A DNA stretch of 64,000 nucleotides from Arsukibacterium tuosuense (GTDB lineage Bacteria > Pseudomonadota > Gammaproteobacteria > Enterobacterales > Alteromonadaceae), in NCBI RefSeq assembly GCF_900215315.1, contig NZ_OBEB01000003.1, forward strand, positions 372,001-436,000, written 5' to 3'. Positions 8,691 to 17,335 of the stretch are shown here, piece after piece. Position numbers and translations under genes: made by a program. Below the pieces are notes generated by a model that was given only the letters and a program-made list of their open reading frames with translations, had not been told where the DNA came from and did not search any database. Positions within the stretch are counted from its first letter, which is position 1. Every line of letters starts with the position of its first letter.

Positions 8691-8703
8691 CAGCCAGCCT
8701 GAA

Positions 8704-9249
8704 CTAACGGATCCAGCCTTTACTGATCTGGCGGAAGCTCTCGTGATCGCCCCGCTCCAGCCATTCAAAAGCCAGCATTTCTTTGCTGATTATCTGACAG
8801 CCGGCCTGCTGCATCCGGCTAACTGCTAACTGCTTGTTCTCAGGGGTACGCGAGCCGACAGCCTCTGCCACCACAAAGACCTGATAGCCGGCCGCTAATA
8901 AATCAAATACCGTTTGCAGCACACAAACATGGCTTTCGGTACCAATTACCACTATCTGGCGCCGGCCCAGCGCCGCCAGTTTTTGCTGGATAGTTAAATC
9001 ACGGCAGGCACTAAAGTGAATTTTCTCCAATACCGCTTCATCTGGCAGCAACTCGCGCAAACTCGGCACCGTATGGCCCAGTCCTTTCGGGTAATGCTCT
9101 GTCGCCAGTAATGGCACATCCAGTTGCAACGCCACCTGTAACACCCAGGCAGCCGCCTGCTCTACTTCTTTGGTTTCATATATTGCCGGTGCCAGTTTCT
9201 GCTGAATATCAATCAGCAGCACCATACTGTCGTTAGCCTGTAATAACAT
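8704..9249 (-). CDS. Isochorismatase-family cysteine hydrolase (YcaC-like)
   Basis: 181 residues from the ATG at 9249; a TTG 33 nt earlier is possible. The catalytic triad of the family is visible: Asp in VLLIDIQQKL, Lys in EHYPKGLG and Cys in ESHVCVLQT, the last preceded by the non-proline cis-peptide region VIGTE. Length and motif spacing match the YcaC-like hydrolases, whose substrates are generally unknown. It is a single gene, read away from the sigma-factor operon upstream and convergent with the nuclease gene. Confidence 0.88.
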   Translation of the reverse strand: MLLQANDSMVLLIDIQQKLAPAIYETKEVEQAAAWVLQVALQLDVPLLATEHYPKGLGHTVPSLRELLPDEAVLEKIHFSACRDLTIQQKLAALGRRQIVVIGTESHVCVLQTVFDLLAAGYQVFVVAEAVGSRTPENKQLAVSRMQQAGCQIISKEMLAFEWLERGDHESFRQISKGWIR

Positions 9250-9309
9250 TAGCCGTCCACACTTGTTAGCCTTGTCTGTCAATAAAAGTTGCTGCTGCAG
9301 TCCTGCGCA

Positions 9310-10020
9310 TTACGTCGCCGGGCACTGACTGGCAGCTGCAGTTGGTTTCAGCGCCGCAATGGCCAGAATATGGCCGCTTGGCGCAAACTGCAGTTCAACC
9401 CACTGCGGTTGGGGTACCGGTTCAAGCTGCATTAATGCATTAAGTTGCTGTACCAGCTCGATTGCCACATTAAGCTGCAAATTATCGCACATTGCAATCT
9501 GCCATGAATCTTTATGCCGGGTCAGCAATCCCACCTCGCGCTGCATGGCACTGCTAAGCTCGCCGGCACGCAGTAACTGTTTCTGCTGTGCCTGCAGAGT
9601 CTGTAAGCGCTGCCGGGCAATTGTTGTTTCGTTAGTTGTTTCACTTATTACTGCAGGATCGCCGGCGGCCGGGGCCGTTAAATGGTGCCACTGCACATGC
9701 GTTGCCGTACTGTTGTCAGCCGCCATATGGGTTATGGTATCAATCTGATAGTATGCAGGTAGCTTAGCAGGGTTAACCCAGCTCAGCACTAAGACTAAAG
9801 CCGCACAGCCCAGCGCCAGCTGGGAAAAATACCACCACGAGCGCCAGTTTCGCTGGCTGTTTGCTTGTTTTGCCTGGCGCATAATCCGTTGTTTTACTGC
9901 GCCGGGCAGTGGCTGCTCTGCTTTAAGCGCCTGGTATGCTTTGCTTAGCTGCTCGTCAGGCAATTGCCCACTATGAGGTTCAACACCAGCTGACGCAGTG
10001 TCAGAATCAAATTTTGACAT
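9310..10020 (-). CDS. Probable membrane anti-sigma factor or sigma-operon partner
   Basis: 236 residues. A cytoplasmic N-terminal part (about 1-60, with a PLPGAVKQRIMRQAKQ helix) is followed by one membrane helix (about 66-85, in LALGCAALVLVLSWV) and a roughly 150-residue periplasmic part containing a Gln-rich helical stretch. No zinc-binding HxxxCxxC anti-sigma motif is seen. The start overlaps the ECF sigma-factor stop by 14 nt, so the two are coupled. Position and topology argue for an anti-sigma factor, but I do not recognise the family. Confidence 0.65.
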   Translation of the reverse strand: MSKFDSDTASAGVEPHSGQLPDEQLSKAYQALKAEQPLPGAVKQRIMRQAKQANSQRNWRSWWYFSQLALGCAALVLVLSWVNPAKLPAYYQIDTITHMAADNSTATHVQWHHLTAPAAGDPAVISETTNETTIARQRLQTLQAQQKQLLRAGELSSAMQREVGLLTRHKDSWQIAMCDNLQLNVAIELVQQLNALMQLEPVPQPQWVELQFAPSGHILAIAALKPTAAASQCPAT

Positions 10021-10603
10021 TATCCTCTCCCATAAAGTGGGCTAAACGCTCGCGGGCGTAGCGTAAACGGCTTTTAATGGTCTCTGGCAGCTCGCCGGTT
10101 ATATGGGCGATATCGTCCAGGCTAAACTCTTCTAACTGCAACAATATCGCTTCACGTTGCAGCAGCGGCAGCGCCGCTAAGCCGGCGGCCAGCCGCTGTT
10201 GCTGTTGCAAGCCTGCCAGCTGCTCAGCCATATTATCCCGGCAGCTACTGTCAGCCTGCCCGCCCGTCTGGCCATCCTGCCACTCAGTAAACTGCCAGCG
10301 TTGCTGTTTACGTAGTTCATCTACCAGGGCATTTCTGGCCAGGGTAAACAGCCAGGTTTTAAACCGGCTTTCTGCCCGGTAACTATGGCGGTTTTCCAGT
10401 ACTTTTAACCAGCATTGCTGGCTGATATCAGCAGCCAGCTCGGCATCAGCCTGACGCAATAGAAAGTGATATAAATCATCACCGCATTGCATAATCAGCT
10501 GCTCCAGCCACTGCAGCTGACCACTTTGCTGAAATTGGTGCATCAGCTCATCGGCACAACTGCTGCGGTTAAACCAGGGCGCAAGTATTACAGGCCATGC
10601 CAT
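10007..10603 (-). CDS. ECF-type RNA polymerase sigma-70 factor
   Basis: 198 residues. The ATG at 10603 is preferred because AAGGA lies 8 nt upstream; the ATG at 10612 sits inside that site. Region 2 is visible in DISQQCWLKVLENRHSY and the RFKTWLFTLARNALVDELR stretch, and region 4 in REAILLQLEEFSLDDIAHI plus a KSRLRYARERL recognition helix. No region 3 is present, as expected for the ECF class. It would direct RNA polymerase to a stress or envelope regulon and is probably held by the overlapping downstream membrane protein. Confidence 0.92.
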   Translation of the reverse strand: MAWPVILAPWFNRSSCADELMHQFQQSGQLQWLEQLIMQCGDDLYHFLLRQADAELAADISQQCWLKVLENRHSYRAESRFKTWLFTLARNALVDELRKQQRWQFTEWQDGQTGGQADSSCRDNMAEQLAGLQQQQRLAAGLAALPLLQREAILLQLEEFSLDDIAHITGELPETIKSRLRYARERLAHFMGEDNVKI

Positions 10604-10671
10604 AAGCCACATCCTTCTGTTAGCGACTGCTGACCATTGCAGCTCAACAACCTCTGGTGCCTGTTCTGAGC

Positions 10672-11304
10672 TTAGCCAGCATCAACAGTAAAATCGAGTA
10701 CTACCTGCAAATTTGTCTGGCGAATTGCTTTACCATCAATTACTTGTGGCTGATACTTCCAACGGCGCAGTGCCCTTGCAGCTTCACGGTCAAATACGCC
10801 TCTGGGCTCGGCCTGCAGTACTTCAACATCAGTAACGCTGCCACTTTCATCTATGCTGAACCGTAATTTCACCCAGCCACTAATACCATCCCGCAACGCC
10901 TCTACCGGAAAACGCGGCTCAACCCGCACCACTGGCGTCGCGGTTTTATCCATATCCGAGCCAAAGCTGCTCAGGTCAGTTTTCAGTTGTGGTGGCGTAA
11001 TGGTAAAACCTGGTCCCGGAGTAACGACATTAGTCACTTCCACTGGCGTACGTGGTGCCTGCTCGGGCGGTACAACAGGCGGTGGCGGTGTCGGTAACGG
11101 CTTTACCACTACCGGCGGGTCTTCCGGGTTAATAAACAGTTCAACTATTGGCAATGCTGTCACTATCGGACGTTCTGCAAGCGGTGGCTTTATCAGCAGG
11201 TACATAATGGCAAACAGGCTGAATGTAACCAGCGCTGCCAGCAGCATACTGCTGATCATCCGGTTCAGGGTGGTGAAAGGGTTGGCATAACTGATATTTT
11301 GCAT
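10672..11304 (-). CDS. TonB-family energy transducer
   Basis: 210 residues. A single membrane helix (about residues 18-38) is followed by a proline-rich periplasmic spacer (about 60-85, including PLPTPPPPVVPPEQAPRTP) and a TonB C-terminal domain (about 120-205, with RVEPRFPVEALRDGISGWV and the AARALRRWKYQP motif). It should couple the proton-motive force to TonB-dependent outer-membrane receptors. No ExbB/ExbD genes are adjacent. Its ribosome binding site is buried in a perfect 9-bp hairpin (11309-11344), which suggests translational control. Confidence 0.92.
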   Translation of the reverse strand: MQNISYANPFTTLNRMISSMLLAALVTFSLFAIMYLLIKPPLAERPIVTALPIVELFINPEDPPVVVKPLPTPPPPVVPPEQAPRTPVEVTNVVTPGPGFTITPPQLKTDLSSFGSDMDKTATPVVRVEPRFPVEALRDGISGWVKLRFSIDESGSVTDVEVLQAEPRGVFDREAARALRRWKYQPQVIDGKAIRQTNLQVVLDFTVDAG

Positions 11305-11308
11305 AGGA

Positions 11309-11344
11309 CATCCTCCGTATTTAATAATTAGACGCCGGAGGATG
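11309..11344 (-). promoter_or_regulatory. Hairpin sequestering the tonB Shine-Dalgarno
   Basis: On the minus strand CATCCTCCG (11336-11344) and CGGAGGATG (11309-11317) form a perfect 9-bp inverted repeat around an AT-rich 18-nt loop. The downstream arm contains the GGAGG ribosome site, 4 nt plus the arm end before the ATG at 11304. In RNA this would occlude ribosome entry. Confidence 0.65.
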
Positions 11345-11373
11345 AAACAAGGGGTTAAATTAGTTTAGTTTTT

Positions 11374-11697
11374 TTACTGTCCACGCCATTGGGCATGACA
11401 CAAGCCATCGTGTTTTTCGCGGCTTAGTAAAATACGGGCCAGCACTTTGTCCGGGTTACCATCCAGCCCGGTTAAGCCAATCTGCGCCTCGTAGTGCAGC
11501 TCTGGCTCTAAATCCTGCATTATCAGCTCTACCCACTCTGCTCCGGGCAATACCAGATCAACATAGCCCCGCTGCTCATATTGCTGCTGATACTGGGTAT
11601 AGTCTTCGGCGCTGAGGTTATCGGCGGCCAACTCTTCAAAAATATCAAACGCGTGATCGCACAGCTCATCCAGCGACCATAATTCTAAACCTTGCAT
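11374..11697 (-). CDS. yciU: DUF440/YciU-family acidic protein (putative DNA mimic)
   Basis: 107 residues from the ATG at 11697, which has an AGGA site. The sequence follows E. coli YciU closely: DHAFDIFEELAADNLS near the N-terminus and LARILLSREKHDGLCHAQW at the C-terminus match the family core (FLELAADNL... ARILLCREKDHKLCHIIW). The protein is small and very acidic. The family has been proposed to mimic double-stranded DNA, based on the Haemophilus HI1450 structure. It is divergently transcribed from rlmA. Confidence 0.88.
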   Translation of the reverse strand: MQGLELWSLDELCDHAFDIFEELAADNLSAEDYTQYQQQYEQRGYVDLVLPGAEWVELIMQDLEPELHYEAQIGLTGLDGNPDKVLARILLSREKHDGLCHAQWRGQ

Positions 11698-11814
11698 AGT
11701 TCCTGCCTTGGTAAATCGATTTACTCGGGTAATATTGCCGGCATTATAGCAAGCCTTTGCGCGCAAAGCTGCCAAGCTGTTACACTGCGCCCGTTTATCA
11801 CAGCGGATTTTAAC

Positions 11815-12624
11815 ATGTATATTTGCCCACTTTGTCGCCAGCCATTACCGTTAACCGGCCGCCAGTATCGCTGTGCCAGTAACCACAGTTTTGATCTTGC
11901 CAAAGAGGGCTATGTTAACCTGCTGCCAGTGCAGCAAAAAAACTCGAAAGATCCCGGCGATAATAAACTGATGATCGATGCCCGCCGGGCGTTTTTAGAA
12001 AGTGCAGCATATCAGCCACTGTCAGATGCGGTGAATAAGCTGGTATTACAGGCGGCAGCGGCAACTGTGCTGGATTTAGGCTGTGGCGAGGGTTATTACA
12101 GCGGCCGTCTGCAGCAGGCATCGGAGCAGGCAATCCGGCTGTCTGGCATCGATATTTCTAAAGCGGCGGTCAAATATGCAGCCCGTCACTACCCGGCTAT
12201 CGACTTTGCCGTGGCCAGTGCTTACCAGCTGCCCTTTGCCGATAACAGCTTTGACAGTATTATCCGGATTTACGCCCCGTCAGATAACAGCGAGCTGCAG
12301 CGGGTTATCAAGCCTCAGGGCCGGCTGATCAGTGTTAACCCCGGGCCAAACCATTTGCTTGAAATGAAGCAAGCGGTATATCACGAAGTAAAACTGCACA
12401 GTGATCAGATTAAAGACGAGCCGGGTTTTAGCCATATTCAGCGGCAACAATTAAGCTACCAGCTGAATATTAGCGAGCCACAGCAGCTGGATAACCTGCT
12501 GCAAATGGTGCCATTGGCCTGGAAATTCACCAGCGAAACACGCCAGGCCTTTATTGCCGCCACCCGCACTATCAGTATCGACTTCCTGCTCGATGTCTAT
12601 CAGTCAGAACACGTTCTCAGCTAA
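11815..12624 (+). CDS. rlmA: 23S rRNA (guanine(745)-N1)-methyltransferase RlmA
   Basis: 269 residues, starting at the ATG at 11815 because the N-terminus MYICPLCRQPL is the family's zinc-binding start. Four zinc ligands are visible (CPLC, then Cys and His in YRCASNHSFDLAKEGYVNLL). An AdoMet Rossmann domain follows with LDLGCGEGYYSG and later motifs (DNSFDSIIRIYAP). It methylates N1 of G745 in 23S rRNA helix 35 (family knowledge). Confidence 0.95.
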   Translation: MYICPLCRQPLPLTGRQYRCASNHSFDLAKEGYVNLLPVQQKNSKDPGDNKLMIDARRAFLESAAYQPLSDAVNKLVLQAAAATVLDLGCGEGYYSGRLQQASEQAIRLSGIDISKAAVKYAARHYPAIDFAVASAYQLPFADNSFDSIIRIYAPSDNSELQRVIKPQGRLISVNPGPNHLLEMKQAVYHEVKLHSDQIKDEPGFSHIQRQQLSYQLNISEPQQLDNLLQMVPLAWKFTSETRQAFIAATRTISIDFLLDVYQSEHVLS

Positions 12625-12628
12625 ACCG

Positions 12629-13867
12629 TTAGCACTGGGTTTGGCCGGCGGAATTTACCGTGCATTTTGCCAGCCGGGCTTTATCCTGCTGCTGTAAGGT
12701 TGCAAACATCGCAGCCCAGAACCGGGGGGTCAGTTGATTTATTACATTTGACTCGGCGTTCAGCAATATCACCAGCCCCAGTTCACGCTCGCGCGAATAG
12801 GCCAGCTCCGCCCGAAAGCCCTGCACCCAGCCACCATGATATATAAGTTGCTCAGTGCCAAACTGATACACCCGCCAGCCCAGCGCATAATGCGCATCAC
12901 TAATATAATTACGCCACTGCGCCCGGCGTAAATCACGCGGCGTTTTAACCCGTTTTTCAATAATTTTATCCAGCACCTTTTGCGGCATAACCTGCGGGTA
13001 ATAGCCTAACTGGGCAATCAGCCAGTGGCTTAAATCAATGACACTGGCATTCACCCCTGCCGCCGGCGCAAACCGATAGTAACTTTGGTTTACATTGCGC
13101 GAATGCCAGCGGCCACGGGCCCGGATGTGGGGGCTGGCGCGGTTCTCGTTCAGTAAATAAGCTTCTAAGCCGACAGAAGCGGTGGGTAGCTGCAGCGGCT
13201 CAAAAATGTTTTTCTTCAGTAAACTGGCGTAATCACTGCTGGTGGTCTGGCTGATTATCGGCTCAATTAAGCTAAACAGCACATTCTGATAACCATAACA
13301 CTGGCCCGGATTACACAACGGGTCTATTTTCTGAAAATGAGGCATTATCCGCTCAGGCACAATATTCGCTTCAATCAGATTGTCGTAGGCATTGGGCATT
13401 ACCCCACTGCTTTGCGACAACAAATGCTCTATTTTCAGCTGCGGATTGTACAGCGCATTTTTAAATGAAAACTCCGGTATATATTGCACCACCGACTCAT
13501 CCCACTTAAAGTGACCGCGCTCTTCCAGCAGGCTGGCCAGGCCGGCTGCAAAAGTCTTAGAGACAGACGCAATCCGAAAAACAGTGAAGGGATCTACAGG
13601 CTCATCGCTATCGATATCTCTGACACCATAGCCTTTGGCACTGATAATTTTGTTCTGATACACCACCGCATAAGCCGCACCGGGAATATTGTGCTCAGCC
13701 ATCTGCTCGTTAAAGTAGCGGTCAAAGTCCGCTAATTCGGTTGCAAGTAAGCCGGTGGCAACCGTTTTTTCAGCAAGCTGCCCGCTAGCGGCTTGCTCAG
13801 CCTGGCTTGGTGCTGGCCAGGCCAAGATTAAATTCAATAGTACTACAGCTAAAAATACCCGAATCAA
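12629..13867 (-). CDS. Serine beta-lactamase-fold hydrolase (class C / penicillin-binding-protein-like)
   Basis: 412 residues if translation starts at the TTG at 13867, which has a GAGG site about 5 nt upstream and gives a clean signal peptide (IRVFLAVVLLNLILAW, cleaved near PSQA). Longer frames run into the upstream protease gene. Active-site motifs are SxxK in RIASVSKTF, YxN in YGYQN and HGG in YHGGWVQGF. It would be a periplasmic or secreted esterase, peptidase or beta-lactamase-like enzyme. The gene starts 7 nt after the subtilase stop, so the two are co-transcribed. Confidence 0.88.
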   Translation of the reverse strand: MIRVFLAVVLLNLILAWPAPSQAEQAASGQLAEKTVATGLLATELADFDRYFNEQMAEHNIPGAAYAVVYQNKIISAKGYGVRDIDSDEPVDPFTVFRIASVSKTFAAGLASLLEERGHFKWDESVVQYIPEFSFKNALYNPQLKIEHLLSQSSGVMPNAYDNLIEANIVPERIMPHFQKIDPLCNPGQCYGYQNVLFSLIEPIISQTTSSDYASLLKKNIFEPLQLPTASVGLEAYLLNENRASPHIRARGRWHSRNVNQSYYRFAPAAGVNASVIDLSHWLIAQLGYYPQVMPQKVLDKIIEKRVKTPRDLRRAQWRNYISDAHYALGWRVYQFGTEQLIYHGGWVQGFRAELAYSRERELGLVILLNAESNVINQLTPRFWAAMFATLQQQDKARLAKCTVNSAGQTQC

Positions 13868-13874
13868 AATAACC

Positions 13875-16616
13875 TCAAAATTGTTTATACTGGCCGCCAC
13901 CGGCACTTCGCCAGCCTGCAAGGGCTCTGCCACCCAGCAACAGTAGCAACAAAGCAACACTTAACCCGCCGTTACTGCCACCGCTACCCGAAGTACCGCC
14001 TTCGCCGCCAGTGCCGCCGCCGGCAGCAGGGTTTATCTGCACCGTGCTGTTACTGCTGCTCTGGCTAACCCCATCATCAGCGGTAAAGCTGAACACCAGA
14101 CTGGTGCTGCTGCCAACGGTTGGCGCGGTAAAGCTGGCTGTCTGACTGGTCGCATTCGCTAATGTTACCGTCGGTCCGGAAAGTTGCTGCCAGCGATAAC
14201 GTAAAAAGTCATTGTCGCTGTCAGTTGCCGTTGCCTGCAATTGCACTGTGCTGCCACTGTTCGCCGAAATACTCTCTGGCGTCGTTACCTGCGGGCTGCT
14301 GTTGGCGCAATTGGTGTTGCGCTCCAGCGTGGCAATACCCGCCAGCCAGCTGGAAAATGCCAGATTACGGGGCGGACACAACTCAGTATTCTGGTAACTG
14401 AACGCCGTTACGCTGGCCAGTTCAATAAAATTCTGCGGCAAGGTACCACTAAAATTGTTATCCGCCAACCACAGCACCTGTAAATTAGTCAGCGCAGCCA
14501 GCTCCGCCGGCACCGCACCGGCCAGCTGATTAGACTCAACAAACAAGCGCTGCAAACCCCTTAACTGGCCAATGCTGGCTGGCAAGCCACCACTGAAGTT
14601 ATTAAATGACAAATCAAGCTGGCGCAGGCCACTGAGTTCACTTATTGACGAGGGAATGGTACCGGAAAAACCGTTTTGCCATAAGCTTAAACGTTGCAAT
14701 GTAGTAAGTTGCAATAGTACCCCGGGGAAACTACCGCTCAGACTGTTAAAGCTTAAATCCAGTTCAGTTACTGCGCTCAGGCCGCTTAATGCGGCCGGCA
14801 ACTCACCGCTAAGGTTGTTGTTGCTTAAATCCAGGGCAGTTATCTGACCGTTGCTGCAACTTACCCCTGTCCAGTCACATATTGCGCTATCAGGGTCAAG
14901 CCAGCCGTCGTTATTAAGCCAGCTCTGGCCCAGAGTATCGTAGTACAGCTGCACCAGCGCATTGCATTGCGGTAGCGGAACATCAAGGTTGTTACGTTCA
15001 GTACAATAGTCATCATTGCGGGGCAATACCCTCACCAGCGAGTCGGCGAATTGCAGCCCGGTTGCCTGACCGGCAAACAGCCACTGGCCGCTAAAAATAC
15101 CATCCGGATTGTCCGCTGTTTCAGTCAGGGCAATCTGCTCACCACTCTGATTATCGGTTACGGTGGGTAACGCACTGTTACCATCACAATCGATACTCAG
15201 CACCTTTATATCCAGGGTACTGCCGGGCAGCAGATACAGCGTATCAGGCGCGGGTAAAATACGTCGCGCAGCAGCTGGCTGACACTCCAGCACGCCGCGA
15301 TCAGCCGCCGGGCTGGCTTCGCTGCGACTGGCCAGCAGCAATTTACCGCTCAGTGTATGGTCGGTAATCAGCGGATCATCGCTGACTTTGCCACTAAGCA
15401 ACAATCTGGCCCGCAGTGCCCGCCAGTCGAGGCCCGGCTCTGCGGCTTTTAGTAACCCAACCAAACCGCTTACCACGGGTGCAGCCATCGACGTGCCGGC
15501 AACGGCCTGGTAGCTATTCTCTAAATCGGTGGTTAAGATGCCGACACCAGGTGCAGTGACATCAACCCACTCCCGGCCATAGTTGCTGAACGATGCCTTA
15601 TTTTGCTGCTGATCGTGCGCAGCGACACTGATAATATTCGCTAAATCGTAAGCCGCCGGATACAAGGGGCTCTGGTTGCCACTATTGCCGGCACTGGCAA
15701 TAAACAAGATACCGGCCTGCTGATGCCGGGCAATGGCCTCATACAATGCCTGCGACTCACCCGCTCCACCCCATGAGTTGTTGCTGGCAATAATATTGAC
15801 ACCACGGTTCTGTTTTAAATCCAGCACATAATCCAGACACTCAATGGCATCACTGACAAAACCAGTGCCCGTCTCATCCAGAAACTTGCAATTAAGTACC
15901 TGCAATTGCCAGTTAACGCCGGCCACACCCAGGCCATTATTGGTTGCCGCACTGATAATGCCACTTATCTGGGTACCGTGGCCGTCTTTATCTATCGGAT
16001 CACTGTTGTTGTTTGCGCTATCAATACCGAAAATATCGTCAATATAGCCATTGCCATCGTCATCCAGACCATTGCTGGTCTCTGCCGGGTTTCGCCATAA
16101 GTTGGCCTGCAAATCGGGGTGCTGGTAGCTCACGCCAGTATCAATGACCGCTACCACTAATTGCGGGTCGCCGGTTGTCTGCTGCCAGAATTGCGGCGCA
16201 TTAATACCCTGTAGCTGGCTAAGATGCCATTGCTGGCTGAACTGAGGATCGTCCGGCGTTTGCTGTTTATAAAGCGGATAGTCAGGCTCGGCAAAGCGAA
16301 CCCCAGGCAACTGGCGATAGTAGGCTAATGCCTGCGGTAGCGTTGCCGCATCATCCAGGGTAACCCTTAGCAAGCCAGAAGCAGCAGACCGCTGGCCCTG
16401 ATAACCGACAACATCTACCCTGCTGGCATATTTACTGGCATAGTTGCTGGTATAGTTACTGATAAACCGGCGCTGCATGGTTGCCACTTCCTGCTGGTCA
16501 ACAGTGACATACGCCTGATCAGTGGCAACAATCAACCGGGTTGGCTTGGCTGCCAGCGGTGAACTAACAATAACCACAACAACCAGCAATAGTGGCAGTA
16601 TCAGATACTTCGGCAT
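13875..16616 (-). CDS. Secreted S8 subtilase with plant-type leucine-rich repeats and a GlyGly-CTERM-like tail
   Basis: 913 residues. In order: a signal peptide (1-23); an inhibitor-like propeptide (about 25-115); an S8 catalytic domain with Asp159 (VIDTG), His213 (DGHGT), oxyanion Asn311 and Ser376 (GTSMAAP); a linker; an LRR block (about 555-745) of the plant receptor type, opening with a Cys-flanked cap (ICDWTGVSC) and repeating LDLSNNNLSGELP-like units; a PKD/cadherin-like beta domain (about 775-865); then a Gly/Ser tract, a hydrophobic run of leucines (about 887-895) and a short tail with Arg. The end resembles a GlyGly-CTERM rhombosortase signal, implying surface anchoring or processed release. 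Confidence 0.9.
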   Translation of the reverse strand: MPKYLILPLLLVVVVIVSSPLAAKPTRLIVATDQAYVTVDQQEVATMQRRFISNYTSNYASKYASRVDVVGYQGQRSAASGLLRVTLDDAATLPQALAYYRQLPGVRFAEPDYPLYKQQTPDDPQFSQQWHLSQLQGINAPQFWQQTTGDPQLVVAVIDTGVSYQHPDLQANLWRNPAETSNGLDDDGNGYIDDIFGIDSANNNSDPIDKDGHGTQISGIISAATNNGLGVAGVNWQLQVLNCKFLDETGTGFVSDAIECLDYVLDLKQNRGVNIIASNNSWGGAGESQALYEAIARHQQAGILFIASAGNSGNQSPLYPAAYDLANIISVAAHDQQQNKASFSNYGREWVDVTAPGVGILTTDLENSYQAVAGTSMAAPVVSGLVGLLKAAEPGLDWRALRARLLLSGKVSDDPLITDHTLSGKLLLASRSEASPAADRGVLECQPAAARRILPAPDTLYLLPGSTLDIKVLSIDCDGNSALPTVTDNQSGEQIALTETADNPDGIFSGQWLFAGQATGLQFADSLVRVLPRNDDYCTERNNLDVPLPQCNALVQLYYDTLGQSWLNNDGWLDPDSAICDWTGVSCSNGQITALDLSNNNLSGELPAALSGLSAVTELDLSFNSLSGSFPGVLLQLTTLQRLSLWQNGFSGTIPSSISELSGLRQLDLSFNNFSGGLPASIGQLRGLQRLFVESNQLAGAVPAELAALTNLQVLWLADNNFSGTLPQNFIELASVTAFSYQNTELCPPRNLAFSSWLAGIATLERNTNCANSSPQVTTPESISANSGSTVQLQATATDSDNDFLRYRWQQLSGPTVTLANATSQTASFTAPTVGSSTSLVFSFTADDGVSQSSSNSTVQINPAAGGGTGGEGGTSGSGGSNGGLSVALLLLLLGGRALAGWRSAGGGQYKQF

Positions 16617-16728
16617 TACGTCACCCCGCTATCAGTTTAGTGTCTGCATGCTAAATTTCAGGTATAACAAACTATACGCCTTAACAGGCTTATCCGATGC
16701 ATAAAACCATTTAGCAGGGTAAGCCGGC

Positions 16729-17145
16729 TTAAATAAACGCCAGCACCAGCAGGCGGATCCAAATCAGCCATAGCACCAGGCAGCCGAGCAAAAACACCCG
16801 AAAGCGCAACCGCACGTTATTACTACCGATATGAACAATGGTATGCCAGTAACGCAATGCCACAAATACCGTACTCATTACCAGAAATGTTAAATCTGCC
16901 AGGCCAAGCTGTAAGCAGAACAACACACTAAAGATGTAGAGCATCGGCATCTGAAACTGATTATCAAAATTACGGCTGGTGGCAATCACCTGCTCGTTGG
17001 CACCGGTTAAATCCATGGTGCGAAAGGCGCTCATATTTATTTCTTTGCTTTTTGCCGCCTTAATCCGCCGCCGGCCCATTAAAATCATCACTACACTGGT
17101 TAGCAATACCTGGGCAAACACGGGCAGTAACATCAATTTTTCCAT
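16729..17145 (-). CDS. MAPEG-family membrane protein
   Basis: 138 residues with four predicted membrane helices and the MAPEG hallmark of a polar, Arg/Asn-rich stretch between helices (RNFDNQFQMPMLYI, then VALRYWHTIVHIGSNNVRLR). The start at 17145 has an AGGA site 8 nt upstream. Human MAPEG proteins are glutathione- or eicosanoid-metabolising enzymes; bacterial members of this short type are mostly uncharacterised, so no substrate is assigned. It is divergent from tdk. Confidence 0.85.
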   Translation of the reverse strand: MEKLMLLPVFAQVLLTSVVMILMGRRRIKAAKSKEINMSAFRTMDLTGANEQVIATSRNFDNQFQMPMLYIFSVLFCLQLGLADLTFLVMSTVFVALRYWHTIVHIGSNNVRLRFRVFLLGCLVLWLIWIRLLVLAFI

Positions 17146-17335
17146 CAGTTTTTCCTGTCAGATTATTAAGTATTTTTTGTGCTATATCTGTGCACCGGGC
17201 AAAGTATGCCCGTTACTGCAATTAAAGCCAATGCCCGACCGTTAAAGCGGGCCATTACCACCGGCGTTTACAGTCCTGGCCGCTTTCGCTATTCTTAGCC
17301 GTCAATTTTCAGACTGGTTTTCAGGAGCCTGGCCA

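Noticed and set aside
9359-9748. Long plus-strand frame opposite the probable anti-sigma gene
   Set aside because: Its Cys/Ser/Arg-rich composition is typical of an antisense shadow of a Gln/Ala-rich gene, and the minus-strand gene is coupled to the sigma factor.
11692-11814. Upstream extension of rlmA to 11692
   Set aside because: It would overlap the divergent yciU start and place 41 unrelated residues before the zinc-binding N-terminus.
13868-13960. ATG-like start of the serine hydrolase at 13960
   Set aside because: This would lie wholly inside the protease gene and put a Cys-rich stretch before the signal peptide; the TTG at 13867 has a ribosome site and gives a proper signal.
17196-17212. 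CGGGCA/TGCCCG inverted repeat in the MAPEG-tdk gap
   Set aside because: Six bp with a 5-nt loop and no T-run or promoter context; too common to call an operator or terminator.
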